DNA of 64,000 nucleotides from Puccinia triticina (taxonomy: Eukaryota; Basidiomycota; Pucciniomycetes; Pucciniales; Pucciniaceae), in the NCBI RefSeq assembly GCF_026914185.1, contig NC_070560.1, forward strand, positions 6,501,501 to 6,565,500, in the 5' to 3' direction. Position 1 is the stretch's first letter. Each line of letters starts with the position of its first letter. The notes under the pieces were generated by a model, which made no database searches, was not told where the DNA came from, and worked only from the letters and a program-made list of their open reading frames with translations. A program made the translations under genes and the position numbers. Below, in pieces: positions 25,100 through 35,611 of this stretch.

Positions 25100-26101
25100 G
25101 CGTTTGTTGCAGGTGGTTGCCAGATATTGTACAAGATGTCGAAGAGCGCCCCAGTGTGTCACATCTGGGTTTGAGCTGTATTGGGCCAGATAATTCACGG
25201 CAAAGCTGAGGTCAGGACGTGAACCGAGTGCGATGTAGTTGAGAGAACCAATCAGAGATTGATACAACATCACGTCAATCGGTTCATTGGATGAGGTCAA
25301 GAGTTTATCTCCTGCGAGGGGGGTGTATGTTGGGATCAACTTAGACTGTACTTTGCTTTGAAATTTTTTAATCATTTGGTCTATCAGCAGCGGTTGACTT
25401 AAAAAGATCAATCCATCTTCATATTCCATTTTGATACCAACAAGTTTGTCTGGTCGGTCATCCCACTTAACCCGTAAATTGGACTCAAGGTTTTGACGAA
25501 GGATCTTGAGAGCTCCATCATTGTTGCTGAAAACAATCCTGTCGTCAACGTGGATCCAGATGATAATTATTGAGCCGTCCTTCTTATACCTGTACAGGCA
25601 CTCCTCAACCTCGTCCCAGGTGAATTCCCATGCTTGTAGAAGTCCTCTGAAGTGTTTCCACCAGCATCGGCTAGCTTGGCGGGTCCCATATAGCGCTTTC
25701 TTCAATTGTAGGACTTTGCCTTTCAAGTCCGGAAAAAGTTTGGTAGGAGGATCGACATAGATTGTCTTGTCTATTGGACTGTGTACAAAAGCACCGGTCA
25801 CATCGAACGAGTTGATGTTCCATTTGTTGGCGATCGATAAGGTCAAAAGGAGCCGTAAAGTCGTCAGAGATGCTGTGGGTGCAAAAGTGGACTTCACGTC
25901 CCGTCCGATCCTTTGTTTGAAGCCACAGACAACAAATCTAGCCTTTAATTTCTCAACCAATCCGTCCAATTTACGTTTGATGTCAAATACAAAGTTGCCA
26001 ATGGAGTGTTTCTTTTCTTTTTCTTCAATCTCAAAGGTGTTGATCTGGACTAGTTGGTCCCACTCGGTCATGCAAGCTGCACGCCAAGAAATTTCAGGCA
26101 T
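25100..26101 (-). pseudogene. Duplicated fragment of copia reverse transcriptase
   Basis: 25100-26090 repeats 31351-32341 almost exactly, covering the second part of pol with the RT motifs KARFVVCGFKQR, FDVTGAFVHSPI, ALYGTRQASRCW and IHVDD. One 3-bp in-frame deletion (near 26000) separates the copies. At 26090 identity stops abruptly and ATTTCAGGCAT, the normal RNase H-side flank, joins it to the next LTR. The joint shows only a few bases of shared sequence. Confidence 0.8.
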
Positions 26102-26875
26102 TGTGGAACTCCGACCGGTGCTGGGCCGTCGGCAGTTACTGGAAGGGAGAGTTGCGCTGTGCGCTGCCTTTGCGGTGGTCCGGAAAAGAGATGAGGAATC
26201 GAGGATAGCGGAAGTTGGAGGGGGATTTGTTGAGAGACGACGAGGTGTAGATTCCCGTTGGCGGTAGTTTGTTGTTGAGGATCTGAAGAGGAAAGGAGTC
26301 CGGCGAAGAGGGCCGGAGGATGTGATCTAAAGAAGGGATTTGGGGAAATGTGACTCAAGGTGCTGAGAGTTTGAACTCAGAAGACACGCGGACTCAGAGA
26401 GGGATCAATAAGATTAAGATTCTGGATGGATGATCTGAAAAGCCAAAAGAAAAGGGTTCAGACAAAGTCCATGCCGCCCCATCATCTGAGTTCGAGCTGA
26501 ACTCAGACTCTGGGGACTGTGACATGTTGTGGACAGGTCATCATACACCTGCGCACGCAACAACAAGAAGGAAGAGAGAACAGAACACAACCAAAGAAAA
26601 CACAAAACAACACACCAACCCACCACATACGTCTCTATCCAAAAGCGCACATATAAGGTAAAAAAAAAGAAAAGACAAGACAAGAAAGAGAAGGAAGAGA
26701 CAAAACAGACAAAAAGAAGGGGAAGAGGGGGGAGGAGATCCTGAAACGCCTTGAGAATCTTGAGGACTGAGTTCTTGAGACTGGGGGATGAAAGCTGACT
26801 ATCTTGAGGACTGGATACACTCCGCGCACTGCTGATTTGATCTGAATCACCGCCTGTACCATTTGGTGCACCACA
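26102..26875 (-). repeat. 3' LTR of the gag-only element (LTR-B)
   Basis: 774 bp, TG...CA ends. It differs from LTR-C by several substitutions (for example near 26240, 26338, 26553 and 26755), so this insertion is older than the copia LTR identity would suggest, or the LTRs have converted with other copies. Confidence 0.85.
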
Positions 26876-27089
26876 TCTCCACCACGCTTGCAGTCTGTCC
26901 CTAGACTGCTCATCCTCCATCTGGCGTCAAAGAAAGATCTGGAAAGGAAAGCCTTGAGGGGGAAGGGGGAAAACCTAGAAGAAAGAAACATCTGGGCGCC
27001 AACGCAATGCTCACAAGTGTGGCTGAAGTAGGGTTTTTCAAAACTTGACGGTAGTAGCTACCCAGGAAGTGCATACCAGGAGGGGGAAC

Positions 27090-29480
27090 TTACTTTTGGT
27101 TAGAAATGTCCCCGCAGGAATAACCACGACAAACCACAACTTCTCCACCAACCAAATGGAAAGAGCCCAGTACACCCCACTTGCGGATCGGAGATGAGGG
27201 GGATGATTGAGAGTTGCTAGTGGTCAGATCAGAAAGCTCGGATGGAGTTGAGTTGGAGGATTGAGGCAGAACTGGGATCTGGATGGGAAGATTGGGGAGC
27301 ATTGGAATGAGCGGTGATAAGAGATTGGGTGTCAAAGCCGGAGTTTGAGGCAAAGGAGAGATCAGAGAAGAGTCTGAGGTCGTTGAGGAAAGAGAGTCAA
27401 ACGGCAGGGATGGGACGGTATCATTGAGCGCGCAGGGTGGCTCTGCAGCGTAGGATGGCAAAGATGTCAATTGATTCTTTTCTGGGAAGCTAGGAAGCGA
27501 AATCAGAGGCTCCGCCGCCTGGGGGAGTTGGCGACCGGAATGGAGATTGGGAGTTGAATTCAAAATCAAACGGGGGTTTAGTTTAACCTCGTCTCGGAGG
27601 CTAGGAAGCGGAATCAGGCTCTCCGCCATCTGGCGGGGTGGGTGACTAGAATTGAGATCGGGAATTGAAACCAAAGAAGAACTGGGCCGTAGTTTAACCT
27701 CTTTGCGGAGGCTAGGAGATGGCAGAATCTGATGCGAACGAAGATTGGCAGTCGGGATTGGAATCAGAGAGGGACTAGAGCGTAGCTTAGCCTCGTCTCG
27801 GAGGGCAGGAGATGTGATCAACTGCTCCGCCATCCGGCGGGGCTGAGAGGAGAGATTAGGAACAGGATTCGAATAGGAAGGGGATCATAGTTTAACCTTG
27901 TCTCGGAGGCTAGGAGGAGGCATCAGATGCTCCGCCGCCTGGCGGAGTTGAGTACTAGAAGCAAGATTGGCGGTCGGAATCGGGGAAGGGCTGGGACATA
28001 GTTTTACCTCGTCTCGGAGGTTTTTGAGATTGGAAGGCACGGCCAAAATTTCCGCCTCCAGGCGGCTCTGAAGACTAGAAGGAACTTTGAAAACTGGATC
28101 GGCAGAGGTAGCCACTCGATCTTGATGCGCGCCGGCGAATGAACAAGAACTTGGTTTGGAAGAACAACGTTGAGGCCGCTTCTTCCTATGCTCCACGTCA
28201 ACAGGAGAAGCCGTAGCGAGCTTAGAAGCTGACAGGCCTGGAACCAAGAGATTAGCAATCTTCTTGAGAATAGAGTCCACCGCCTTGGCGGACCCAACAA
28301 CACGCGGCGAGGAAGTTGGAACAGACAACTGGAATTTGGACTGGTTTGGCGGCTTGCGGATTGGATGATAATGACGGGGCCGGGGAAACAGCGGAGCTTG
28401 GGAGGACATTGAAAGCACTGTCGGATACCATGGCTTAAGAGAGCCTCCGTTAGCTTTATATGACCTGTACCAGGGACGGTGTGAGGGACTTGAAGCTTGA
28501 AAGGACTCCACAACGCTGCGAATGGGTCGGCTAGGATTGAAAGGGATGAGAGAGCCGCTTGGAAGGAAGAAGCTGCTTCCCTTCTGCTCAACCAGAGTTC
28601 CCTTCTTGTCCCTCTGAAGATCCGGGCAGCGCCTGAAACGGTGACCTTCACGGTGACAATAATAACAGATAAGCAGAGTTTGGATAGCGGATTTGAGAAC
28701 TGGTACGGGGATCATTTCCTTCAACCTCCTTTCCAAAGCTTGAAGTTCCTCCAGACGATCTTCAAAAACCGACAGTGTCCTTGCAAGGTGATCAGAGATA
28801 CCGGAAAGGGATTCAGGGCTAGGAACTTCAGTTGTCTCGACAGCTTTGGCATCAGGGTTGGAGATTCTAGAGGACTGGGACTCTTCAGTTGATTGCTGCA
28901 AAAGCTCGAAAATGGCGCTCTGATTCTCTTCTTCTGAATTGGTGGCGGTACGCATGGGATCTTCAACATAACAAGAGCCCAAAACAGAATTACTAGACTT
29001 GGGCTCTTCATGAGATTCTTGGGCAAAACCGGATGAATACCCTTTGACAAGAGATGGGGGAGCGTCCAAACTGGGAACCGAGGTCTGTCTAGTCGCGGCT
29101 GCTTCCGTGTGTTCCAGGTCTTTGCTGGATCGATCGACGAGCTCCAACTTGATGCTTGTGTCGTCTTTATCTGAATTGGAGGCTGCTTTTAATTTTCTAT
29201 CTGATAAATCCACTGAACTACGCAAAGATTCTTGAGCAACATGAGAAAACACCTGATGAAACAGGTCACCTGCTTCTTTGATCGTGTCGGTATAATAGTA
29301 TTTCCCAACCCACGAGGAAACCATCGGATCCCACACTTCACAAAAGCTTTGGCAATCTTTGACAAACGGAATGCCTTCCTCTTCCAACCATATTTGAACT
29401 AAGCGCTCCAGATCTGGGCGCGTGAGCGGTACAATTTCGACTCCTTCCCGCCGCCGAGCGGGAGAGATAATGTCCGCCAT
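27090..29480 (-). pseudogene. Gag-like protein with CCHC zinc knuckle and one in-frame TGA
   Basis: An ATG at 29480 opens 531 codons, then TGA at 27887-27885; the same frame continues for another 264 codons to 27090. The N-terminus (about 1-90) resembles a globular retrotransposon gag head (LVQIWLEEEGIPF, GKYYYTDTIKEAGDLFHQVF). A coiled-coil-like stretch (ALERRLKEM) precedes a knuckle of the form C-x2-C-x4-H-x4-C (CYYCHREGHRFRRC, about residues 272-285). The C-terminal part is repetitive (SLRDEVKL units). In sister units the codon after KL is Arg, Cys or Asn, so the TGA is probably a mutated CGA. Programmed readthrough is possible but not supported by context. Confidence 0.75.
27475..28030 (-). 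repeat. In-frame tandem repeat in the gag C-terminus
   Basis: About six units marked by GTTTAACCTCGTCTCGGAGG and variants, starting at 27581, 27692, 27785, 27890 and 28001, with one more degenerate unit before. Spacings (111, 93, 105, 111) are all multiples of three. Each unit encodes a Ser/Pro-rich segment ending near SLRDEVKL. Confidence 0.8.
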
Positions 29481-30496
29481 GAAACGCTTGATTGACTAGG
29501 CACTAAACAAGAGGCAAAGGTTCCGTGGGGCTCACAAATGTGGCAACGTGATGCTTTGACACAATAGTAGATAGACCCTGGAGGTGCACTATGGAGGGGA
29601 CTTACTTTTGTCTCTCCTCTGCCCCGCTTATAACACCAGAAAAAAACAAGAAACTCCACTCGGTTGCAATTGCTTTCAGCGGCTCTTGCTCCTGAAACGG
29701 CTTGAGGGTACAAGAATGAGCTGTCTATTTGATCTTTGATTGCTCCTGCAACGAGGAAGAAGGAAGAGATAGGGCCTGGCGATATGGACGTCCAGTCAAG
29801 CTAAAAAGAATGAAAGAAGGGGTCGACGATTCCTCTAATCGATTGGTCGAGTTCCAGAGAGCCAGGAATGGGGTGATCGAGTGTCTGTAGTCGTCTTCGG
29901 GACTTTGGGTTGAGATTGAGAGAAGGAGAGAGCCAAGCGCTAGTCGATCGATCGGGCCTGGAGATCAGAGAAAGTAGGAAGGGGGATGCGACTTTGAGGT
30001 CGAATAACTTCTGATCTAATCGTGCAATTGGGACCTAGAATATGTACGATTGAAGCTCGTGTCGTCCTCTAGAACCTCGTCGTCGGATACTTTGCACGAA
30101 AGCTAACGGCTTTGGCGATAAAGCAGCTTGAAGTTCAAGATCAAGGGGTTCGGATAGGTTGGCTTTGACGTGGGATAACGTTTGATCAAGTCCCGCAATA
30201 ACGCCAATGAAGGGCTCGAAAGAAAGCTGGAATCGTCCTCTACTACTTTGATCCCAACAGCGTCCTCTAAAGTCGGGCCGTATCCGAGATTCGATTGATT
30301 GAAGTTGAACTGACTTGGGGCTTGGCCGCCGCCGCCAAATCGCAAACAAAAAGAAGAACTCCAAGCGGAGTGGATCCACCCTACGACTCCGAGAGGAGTC
30401 GTCCTAGATAGAGAAACCCAGGAGGAAAAAGGAAGCAGGAATCCGGGGAAGAACTCCAGATCAAGTAGAAAGGATTTGAAAGGGAGAGCGCCTCCA
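29481..30496 (-). other. 5' leader of the gag-only element
   Basis: About 1 kb between the primer-binding region and the gag ATG, a plausible location for packaging signals. Short ORFs (for example 30379-30035) show no motif. Confidence 0.5.
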
Positions 30497-30574
30497 CCGC
30501 CGATCGTCTCAAAATCCGTAAGGGCGAGACTGTAAATCTTGAGGTCGCTGGTTCGATCCCGGCTCGGGGGACCA
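30497..30574 (+). other. tRNA-Tyr-like sequence, extended primer-binding site of the gag-only element
   Basis: Read on the plus strand this is a near-complete mature tRNA-Tyr: acceptor CCGCCGA pairing with TCGGGGG (one mismatch), anticodon arm CGAGA-CTGTAAA-TCTTG with anticodon GTA, T arm GCTGG-TTCGATC-CCGGC, and a 3' ACCA ending at 30574. Two bases later LTR-C begins. On the element's own strand the usual primer-binding site TGGTCCCCCGAGCCGGG follows the LTR. The CCA and the missing anticodon intron indicate derivation from a processed tRNA. Function as a tRNA gene is unlikely. Confidence 0.8.
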
Positions 30575-30576
30575 AA

Positions 30577-31350
30577 TGTGGAACTCCGACCGGTGCTGGG
30601 CCGTCGGCAGTTACTGGAAGGGAGAGTTGCGCTGTGCGCTGCCTTTGCGGTGGTCCGGAAAAGAGATGAGGAATCGAGGATAGCGGAAGTTGGAGGGGGA
30701 TTTGTTGAGAGACAACAAGGTGTAGATTCCTGTCGGCGGTAGTTTGTTGTTGAGGATCTGAAGAGGAAAGGAGTCCGGCGAAGAGGGCCGGAGGATGTGA
30801 TCTAAAGAAGGGATTCGGGGAAATGTGACTCAAGGTGCTGAGAGTTTGAACTCAGAAGACACGCGGACTCAGAGAGGGATCAATAAGATTAAGATTCTGG
30901 ATGGATGATCTGAAAAGCCAAAAGAAAAGGGTTCAGACAAAGTCCATGCCGCCCCATCATCTGAGTTCGAGCTGAACTCAGACTCTGGGGACTGTGACAT
31001 GTTGTGGACAGGTCATCATACACCTGCGCGCGCAACAACAAGAAGGAAGAGAGAACAGAACACAACCAAAGAAAACACAAAACAACACACCAACCCACCA
31101 CATACGTCTCTATCCAAAAGCGCACATATAAGGTAAAAAAAAAGAAAAGACAAGACAAGAAAGAGAAGGAAGAGACAAAACAGACAAAAAGAAGGGGAAG
31201 AGGGGGGAGGAGATCCTGAAACGCCTTGAGGATCTTGAGGACTGAGTTCTTGAGACTGGGGGATGAAAGCTGACTATCTTGAGGACTGGATACACTCCGC
31301 GCACTGCTGATTTGATCTGAATCACCGCCTGTACCATTTGGTGCACCACA
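30577..31350 (-). repeat. 5' LTR of the gag-only element (LTR-C)
   Basis: 774 bp, TG...CA ends, followed on the minus strand by TT and the primer-binding site. The open frame of copia pol runs into this LTR, creating a long artificial chimeric ORF ending at 30889; the last part of that ORF is LTR sequence, not protein of either element. Confidence 0.9.
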
Positions 31351-34300
31351 GCGTTTGTTGCAGGTGGTTGCCAGATATTGTACAAGATGTCGAAGAGCGC
31401 CCCAGTGTGTCACATCTGGGTTTGAGCTGTATTGGGCCAGATAATTCACGGCAAAGCTGAGGTCAGGACGTGAACCGAGTGCGATGTAGTTGAGAGAACC
31501 AATCAGAGATTGATACAACATCACGTCAATCGGTTCATTGGATGAGGTCAAGAGTTTATCTCCTGCGAGGGGGGTGTATGTTGGGATCAACTTAGACTGT
31601 ACTTTGCTTTGAAATTTTTTAATCATTTGGTCTATCAGCAGCGGTTGACTTAAAAAGATCAATCCATCTTCATATTCCATTTTGATACCAACAAGTTTGT
31701 CTGGTCGGTCATCCCACTTAACCCGTAAATTGGACTCAAGGTTTTGACGAAGGATCTTGAGAGCTCCATCATTGTTGCTGAAAACAATCCTGTCGTCAAC
31801 GTGGATCCAGATGATAATTATTGAGCCGTCCTTCTTATACCTGTACAGGCACTCCTCAACCTCGTCCCAGGTGAATTCCCATGCTTGTAGAAGTCCTCTG
31901 AAGTGTTTCCACCAGCATCGGCTAGCTTGGCGGGTCCCATATAGCGCTTTCTTCAATTGTAGGACTTTGCCTTTCAAGTCCGGAAAAAGTTTGGTAGGAG
32001 GATCGACATAGATTGTCTTGTCTATTGGACTGTGTACAAAAGCACCGGTCACATCGAACGAGTTGATGTTCCATTTGTTGGCGATCGATAAGGTCAAAAG
32101 GAGCCGTAAAGTCGTCAGAGATGCTGTGGGTGCAAAAGTGGACTTCACGTCCCGTCCGATCCTTTGTTTGAAGCCACAGACAACAAATCTAGCCTTTAAT
32201 TTCTCAACCAATCCGTCCAATTTACGTTTGATGTCAAATACAAAGTGCGTGCCAATGGAGTGTTTCTTTTCTTTTTCTTCAATCTCAAAGGTGTTGATCT
32301 GGACTAGTTGGTCCCACTCGGTCATGCAAGCTGCACGCCAAGAATCTTGTTTGGGGCATGCCAGTGCGGTCTTCAGATTCGTGGGGATGTCAGCGTCCGA
32401 AATTGCTTGGATTGAATCAAGTTGGGCATCCTGAGCGTTGCATATCTCCTTTGTTGGCTCCTGGCCGAGGGTGAGAGTCCTACGGGCAGATGGAATGTCA
32501 GGGGAATTTTTGGGGCCAGGGATCAGCAATCTCCCTTGAAATTCAATGAACTCAGCACACTCTGAGTTTATGACTCTTTTGGTTGCCAGGTTCCAAAAGA
32601 ACCATCCACGTTCATCGTCCTGGTAGCCGACCAGATACCCAAGCCATCCCCGTTGATCCAACTTGCGACGGAGCTCCTTGGGTATATGTACAACCGCTTT
32701 GGTGCCAAATGGGTAAAAGGAAGTTCCCAGGGGCTCCCGACCCGACCAAAGTTTGAGGGGTGTTGTTTTGCAGCGTATGTTGGGTATGCGGTTAATCAAG
32801 TAGCACGCACATTTGTATGCGTATGACCAGAGAGAGTCGGGAAGTTGAGAGTGTTTCAAGGTTGTACGGGCTATGTCCCCAAGGGTACAATTCAAGCGTT
32901 TGGCCTCACCGTTTTGTTCAGGCATGTATGGAGAAGTGAAGATTATCAAGGTACCGACCAAAGAGAGGTATGTTGAGAAGGATTGGGTTGTGTACTCCTT
33001 GGTGTTGTTGCACCGGATGTATTGTGGAGCTGATTTGAAATGGGATATGATCCGCCTGACAAGAGATATAATGATTGAGGGTACTTCGGAGCGGTTTTTC
33101 ATGGGAAACGCAAACAAGTAGGTGGTCGCATGATCTCGTACAGTCTGTAGGAATTGATTGCGGTTGATATCCGGGTCCAGCGGTCCCATCACATCAGTTA
33201 CAAGCAGGTCTAGTTTTTCATTTAAGGGAATCAATTCTGGAAGATGGTGACGGCATTGCTCGCTCTTGGAGATCTTGCATGATTCACAAATAAAAGGAGA
33301 CCAGGATTTGAGGTCAAAAGCCGGAACAAATCTCTTCAGAAATTGTTTGACAATGTTGTCTGACACATGCCCGAGTCGGCAATGCCAGTCAAATGAAGGA
33401 TTAATGGCGGGAGTAATGGGAGAAATCGATTTCATAGAGGAGTAAACGGGTTGAAAAGCCCCGGATGAGATAAACCAAGAACGGTTAGGATAAGTGGCCA
33501 TGATAGATATAAAGGAAGAGATTAGGCAAATGTTGTTGTTTGGAAGGAAGATCGGCCGGAAACCGGAATCAATAAACTGTCCTAGGCTAAGAAGCGTTCC
33601 CATCATGTCCGGGCTGTACAGGACCTTTGGCACCGCTAGTGTACCAGCCCCATTGGTTATCTTGAGGTGACCACTGTGCGTCGCAGTCATATAACCATTT
33701 GACGAAGCAAGATTCAGTCTCAAGGGAGGTTCCAAAGCTTTCATAAAAGAAAAATCACGGAAAGAGCCGCTCACGTGATGGGTCGCCCCAGAGTCCAAAA
33801 CCGTGCCTGCGCCAGCGGCACTTGTCGCATCCGCACCCACTGCTGATCGAACCGCCGGAAATTCATCAGGCCGAGTGGGTGGATTGTTCAGAAGTGTGGC
33901 TTGGCGGGCGAAACTGGAAACGGGGCCACCATTGACGGGGGTATTGGGTTGTTGCAGACCAGCGTCTCTGCTGAGGATCGGACAAGTCGATCTCCAGTGA
34001 CCCGTGCCCCCGCAGTAAACACAAGGTCTCCCTGCGAGGAGATTGGGATTGCTGGGTCCAGTGTTGCCCTTGCGAATGTTGTTGATGGCAGCCGCAATGT
34101 TGTCGATTGTTGGATTACCCGGTCGGCCAACATTTTGATTGCGAGTGTTATTGTTGGGCAGTTGTGATTGTTGGAATGAGGAGTTTTGTTGTTGAGAGTT
34201 TGGAACGCTACGTTGTTGTTGTCCAAAGTTTTGATGTGGGACACCCCAAGGATTGGTTGAAGTCTGGCTCGGCCCCGTTTGGAAAACTGACGGAACTGTA

Positions 34301-34946
34301 GGGCCAGCCAAATCAAATCAAAGGGATTCACCATACACCGATGTGATAATGGCTTGAATGTCTTGTGCAGTGACGTCGGCTTCAGCACCAAGCTGCAAGG
34401 AGGTGTTCTGGAAAAGCTGTGATCAAGACATTGATGCCGGAGGCGGAACAATACTTTGTAGCACAAGACTCTCCACGAGTGGTGAGAGTGGAGCACTGAC
34501 CTTTTGTAGATCGGAAAATATATCAAATGTCTTATTAAATAAACCGGGTATTTGAGAAGGTTTGGTAGTAGGACCGGAAACCCGCAATTCCAAAAGTTTG
34601 TCAACCAGTTTGATCTGACGGAACCAAATGGTCCCCTGAAAGTTGGACTGGACTGCTTTGTAGGCTTTGGTACCAGTAGTGAATTGATCAACCAGGGATG
34701 ATACATGATTTGAATGAGAAAGAGGAGGCAGGTGTTCTCCTGTGCCGATAGCTTGATGTAGTTTTCCACTTTGTCAAAGAAATTAGCGTGGCCAAGCGTG
34801 AGAAGAATAACCCGAGTAAGGCCGCGCTTCCACTTATTGAAATTGGAACCATCGGCCAATAGTTGTTCGACATCGGCCTTGTAGATGCTTGGTTGTTGTA
34901 AGAACTTGTTTCTAGGCGATGCCTCAGAGGCGGCTGATTGGGACAT
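31351..34946 (-). pseudogene. Copia gag-protease-integrase-RT polyprotein (inactivated)
   Basis: An ATG at 34946 starts gag (FNKWKRGLTRVIL). A frameshift lies near 34735 and in-frame TGA codons at 34425-34423 and 34320-34318. After them the frame is open to the insertion point: CCHC knuckle CVYCGGTGHWRSTC, protease LDSGATHH, integrase HHCC (HCRLGH, CESC), integrase core, then RT (KARFVVCGFKQR, FDVTGAFVHS, IHVDD). The integrase core reads RCNNTKEY where RxDNGxEF is expected, and NGEAKR where NGxAER is expected, so two of the three DDE residues appear changed to Asn and Lys. RT motifs look intact. It ends at ATTCNKR, where the gag-only element entered; RNase H resumes at 24325. Confidence 0.85.
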
Positions 34947-35430
34947 GGAGGAGAAAGGTGACTTGGGTATGAATGGGATCTCAGAGACCGTAGAAGAGGG
35001 AGACGACAGAGATTGAACAGGTGAGGTGTCCCGCGGGATATTGATCTTAGGTCAATACTCAGGTGTTGGAATAACAATGGAGAAGGGTAGGCCGAAAGGA
35101 TTGCTAATAACCCGATTGTCAGACGGAGCAGGCTTTGATGTCAATGGGTTTTTGTCGATGTGTCAAGTTAATACCTTAGAAAAAACGTATGAGATTGCCG
35201 AGATGAAAGGTGAAGGTGGTCGATTGTGGTCCAACGGGTCCGGTTTTTTGTTGACCGGAGATGGAGGTAGTGGTGGTAATCTTAGGAGTGCTTTATAAGC
35301 TTTTGTTTGCTTTGGCCGCTTTGCTCTTGTCGTTGGAGGAAGTGGTCCCGTTAATTCAGGTTGTTCACATCGGGTGTTAACCATACACCAGGAAGATCCA
35401 GCCAAAAGGGTCGAGTTGAAAAGTCGAGTA

Positions 35431-35464
35431 GGCTAGCAAATCGGTAGACAGATGACTCTTAATT
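35431..35464 (+). other. tRNA-Lys(CUU)-like sequence, primer-binding site of the copia element
   Basis: Immediately inside the 5' LTR, the plus strand reads GGCTAGC, then AATCGGTAGA, then ATGACTCTTAATT. This matches the 5' half of a tRNA-Lys(CUU), from the acceptor/D-arm junction through the anticodon loop. On the element strand it is complementary to an internal tRNA region, as in Drosophila copia, which primes from a tRNA cut in the anticodon loop. The leader to the gag ATG (34947-35430) has no other recognisable signal. Confidence 0.65.
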
Positions 35465-35563
35465 TGTTGAGGGTAAAAACCTTAATTGCATGTACTCCTC
35501 CCCAACCTCCTCTTGACTCCTTGATACTCCAAATGTGGAGTTTGTACACCCCACACTCCAACA
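35465..35563 (-). repeat. 5' LTR of the copia element (99 bp)
   Basis: Identical to 23533-23631; the right flank ATTTC completes the target duplication. Confidence 0.9.
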
Positions 35564-35611
35564 ATTTCATAATCATCCTTAGGAACTTATTTTCCACCCC
35601 TGTAGCCAATC

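Larger units (their letters stand above)
26102..31350 (-). mobile_element. Gag-only, non-autonomous LTR retrotransposon nested in copia pol
   Basis: Two 774-bp direct LTRs (30577-31350 upstream, 26102-26875 downstream on the minus strand) enclose 3.7 kb. The LTRs begin TGTGGTGCACC and end GGAGTTCCACA. Inside are a primer-binding region directly after the 5' LTR, a 1-kb leader, and a single gag-like frame with a CCHC knuckle. There is no protease, integrase or reverse transcriptase. Copia pol continues on both sides. The flanks GCAT (left) and GCGT (right) are compatible with a 4-bp target duplication that has one transition; removing it restores the pol frame. Mobility would require enzymes from another element, which I cannot identify here. 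Confidence 0.85.
23533..35563 (-). mobile_element. Ty1/copia retrotransposon carrying a nested insertion
   Basis: Bounded by two identical 99-bp LTRs beginning TGTTGGAGTGTGGGG and ending CCTCAACA when read on the minus strand. It is flanked by ATTTC at 23528-23532 and ATTTC at 35564-35568. The order on the minus strand is LTR, primer-binding site, gag, protease, integrase, reverse transcriptase, RNase H, polypurine tract, LTR, which is the copia order. The 12 kb length is explained by the nested LTR element, an extra LTR and a duplicated pol block; without these the element would be about 5 kb. Identical LTRs suggest recent insertion, yet gag-pol holds TGA stops, a frameshift and broken integrase residues, so it was probably mobilised in trans or mutated quickly after insertion. 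Confidence 0.9.

Noticed and set aside
24638..26101. A second complete copia pol gene
   Set aside because: It is a copy of only part of RT joined to an LTR, with no integrase or RNase H of its own.
30497..30574. Functional tRNA-Tyr gene
   Set aside because: It encodes CCA, lacks the expected intron, has a poor A box and sits exactly at an LTR primer-site position.
30889..34311. A continuous 1,140-codon ORF taken as one protein
   Set aside because: Its last third of a kilobase is LTR-C sequence; the true pol frame stops at the insertion point and resumes at 24325.
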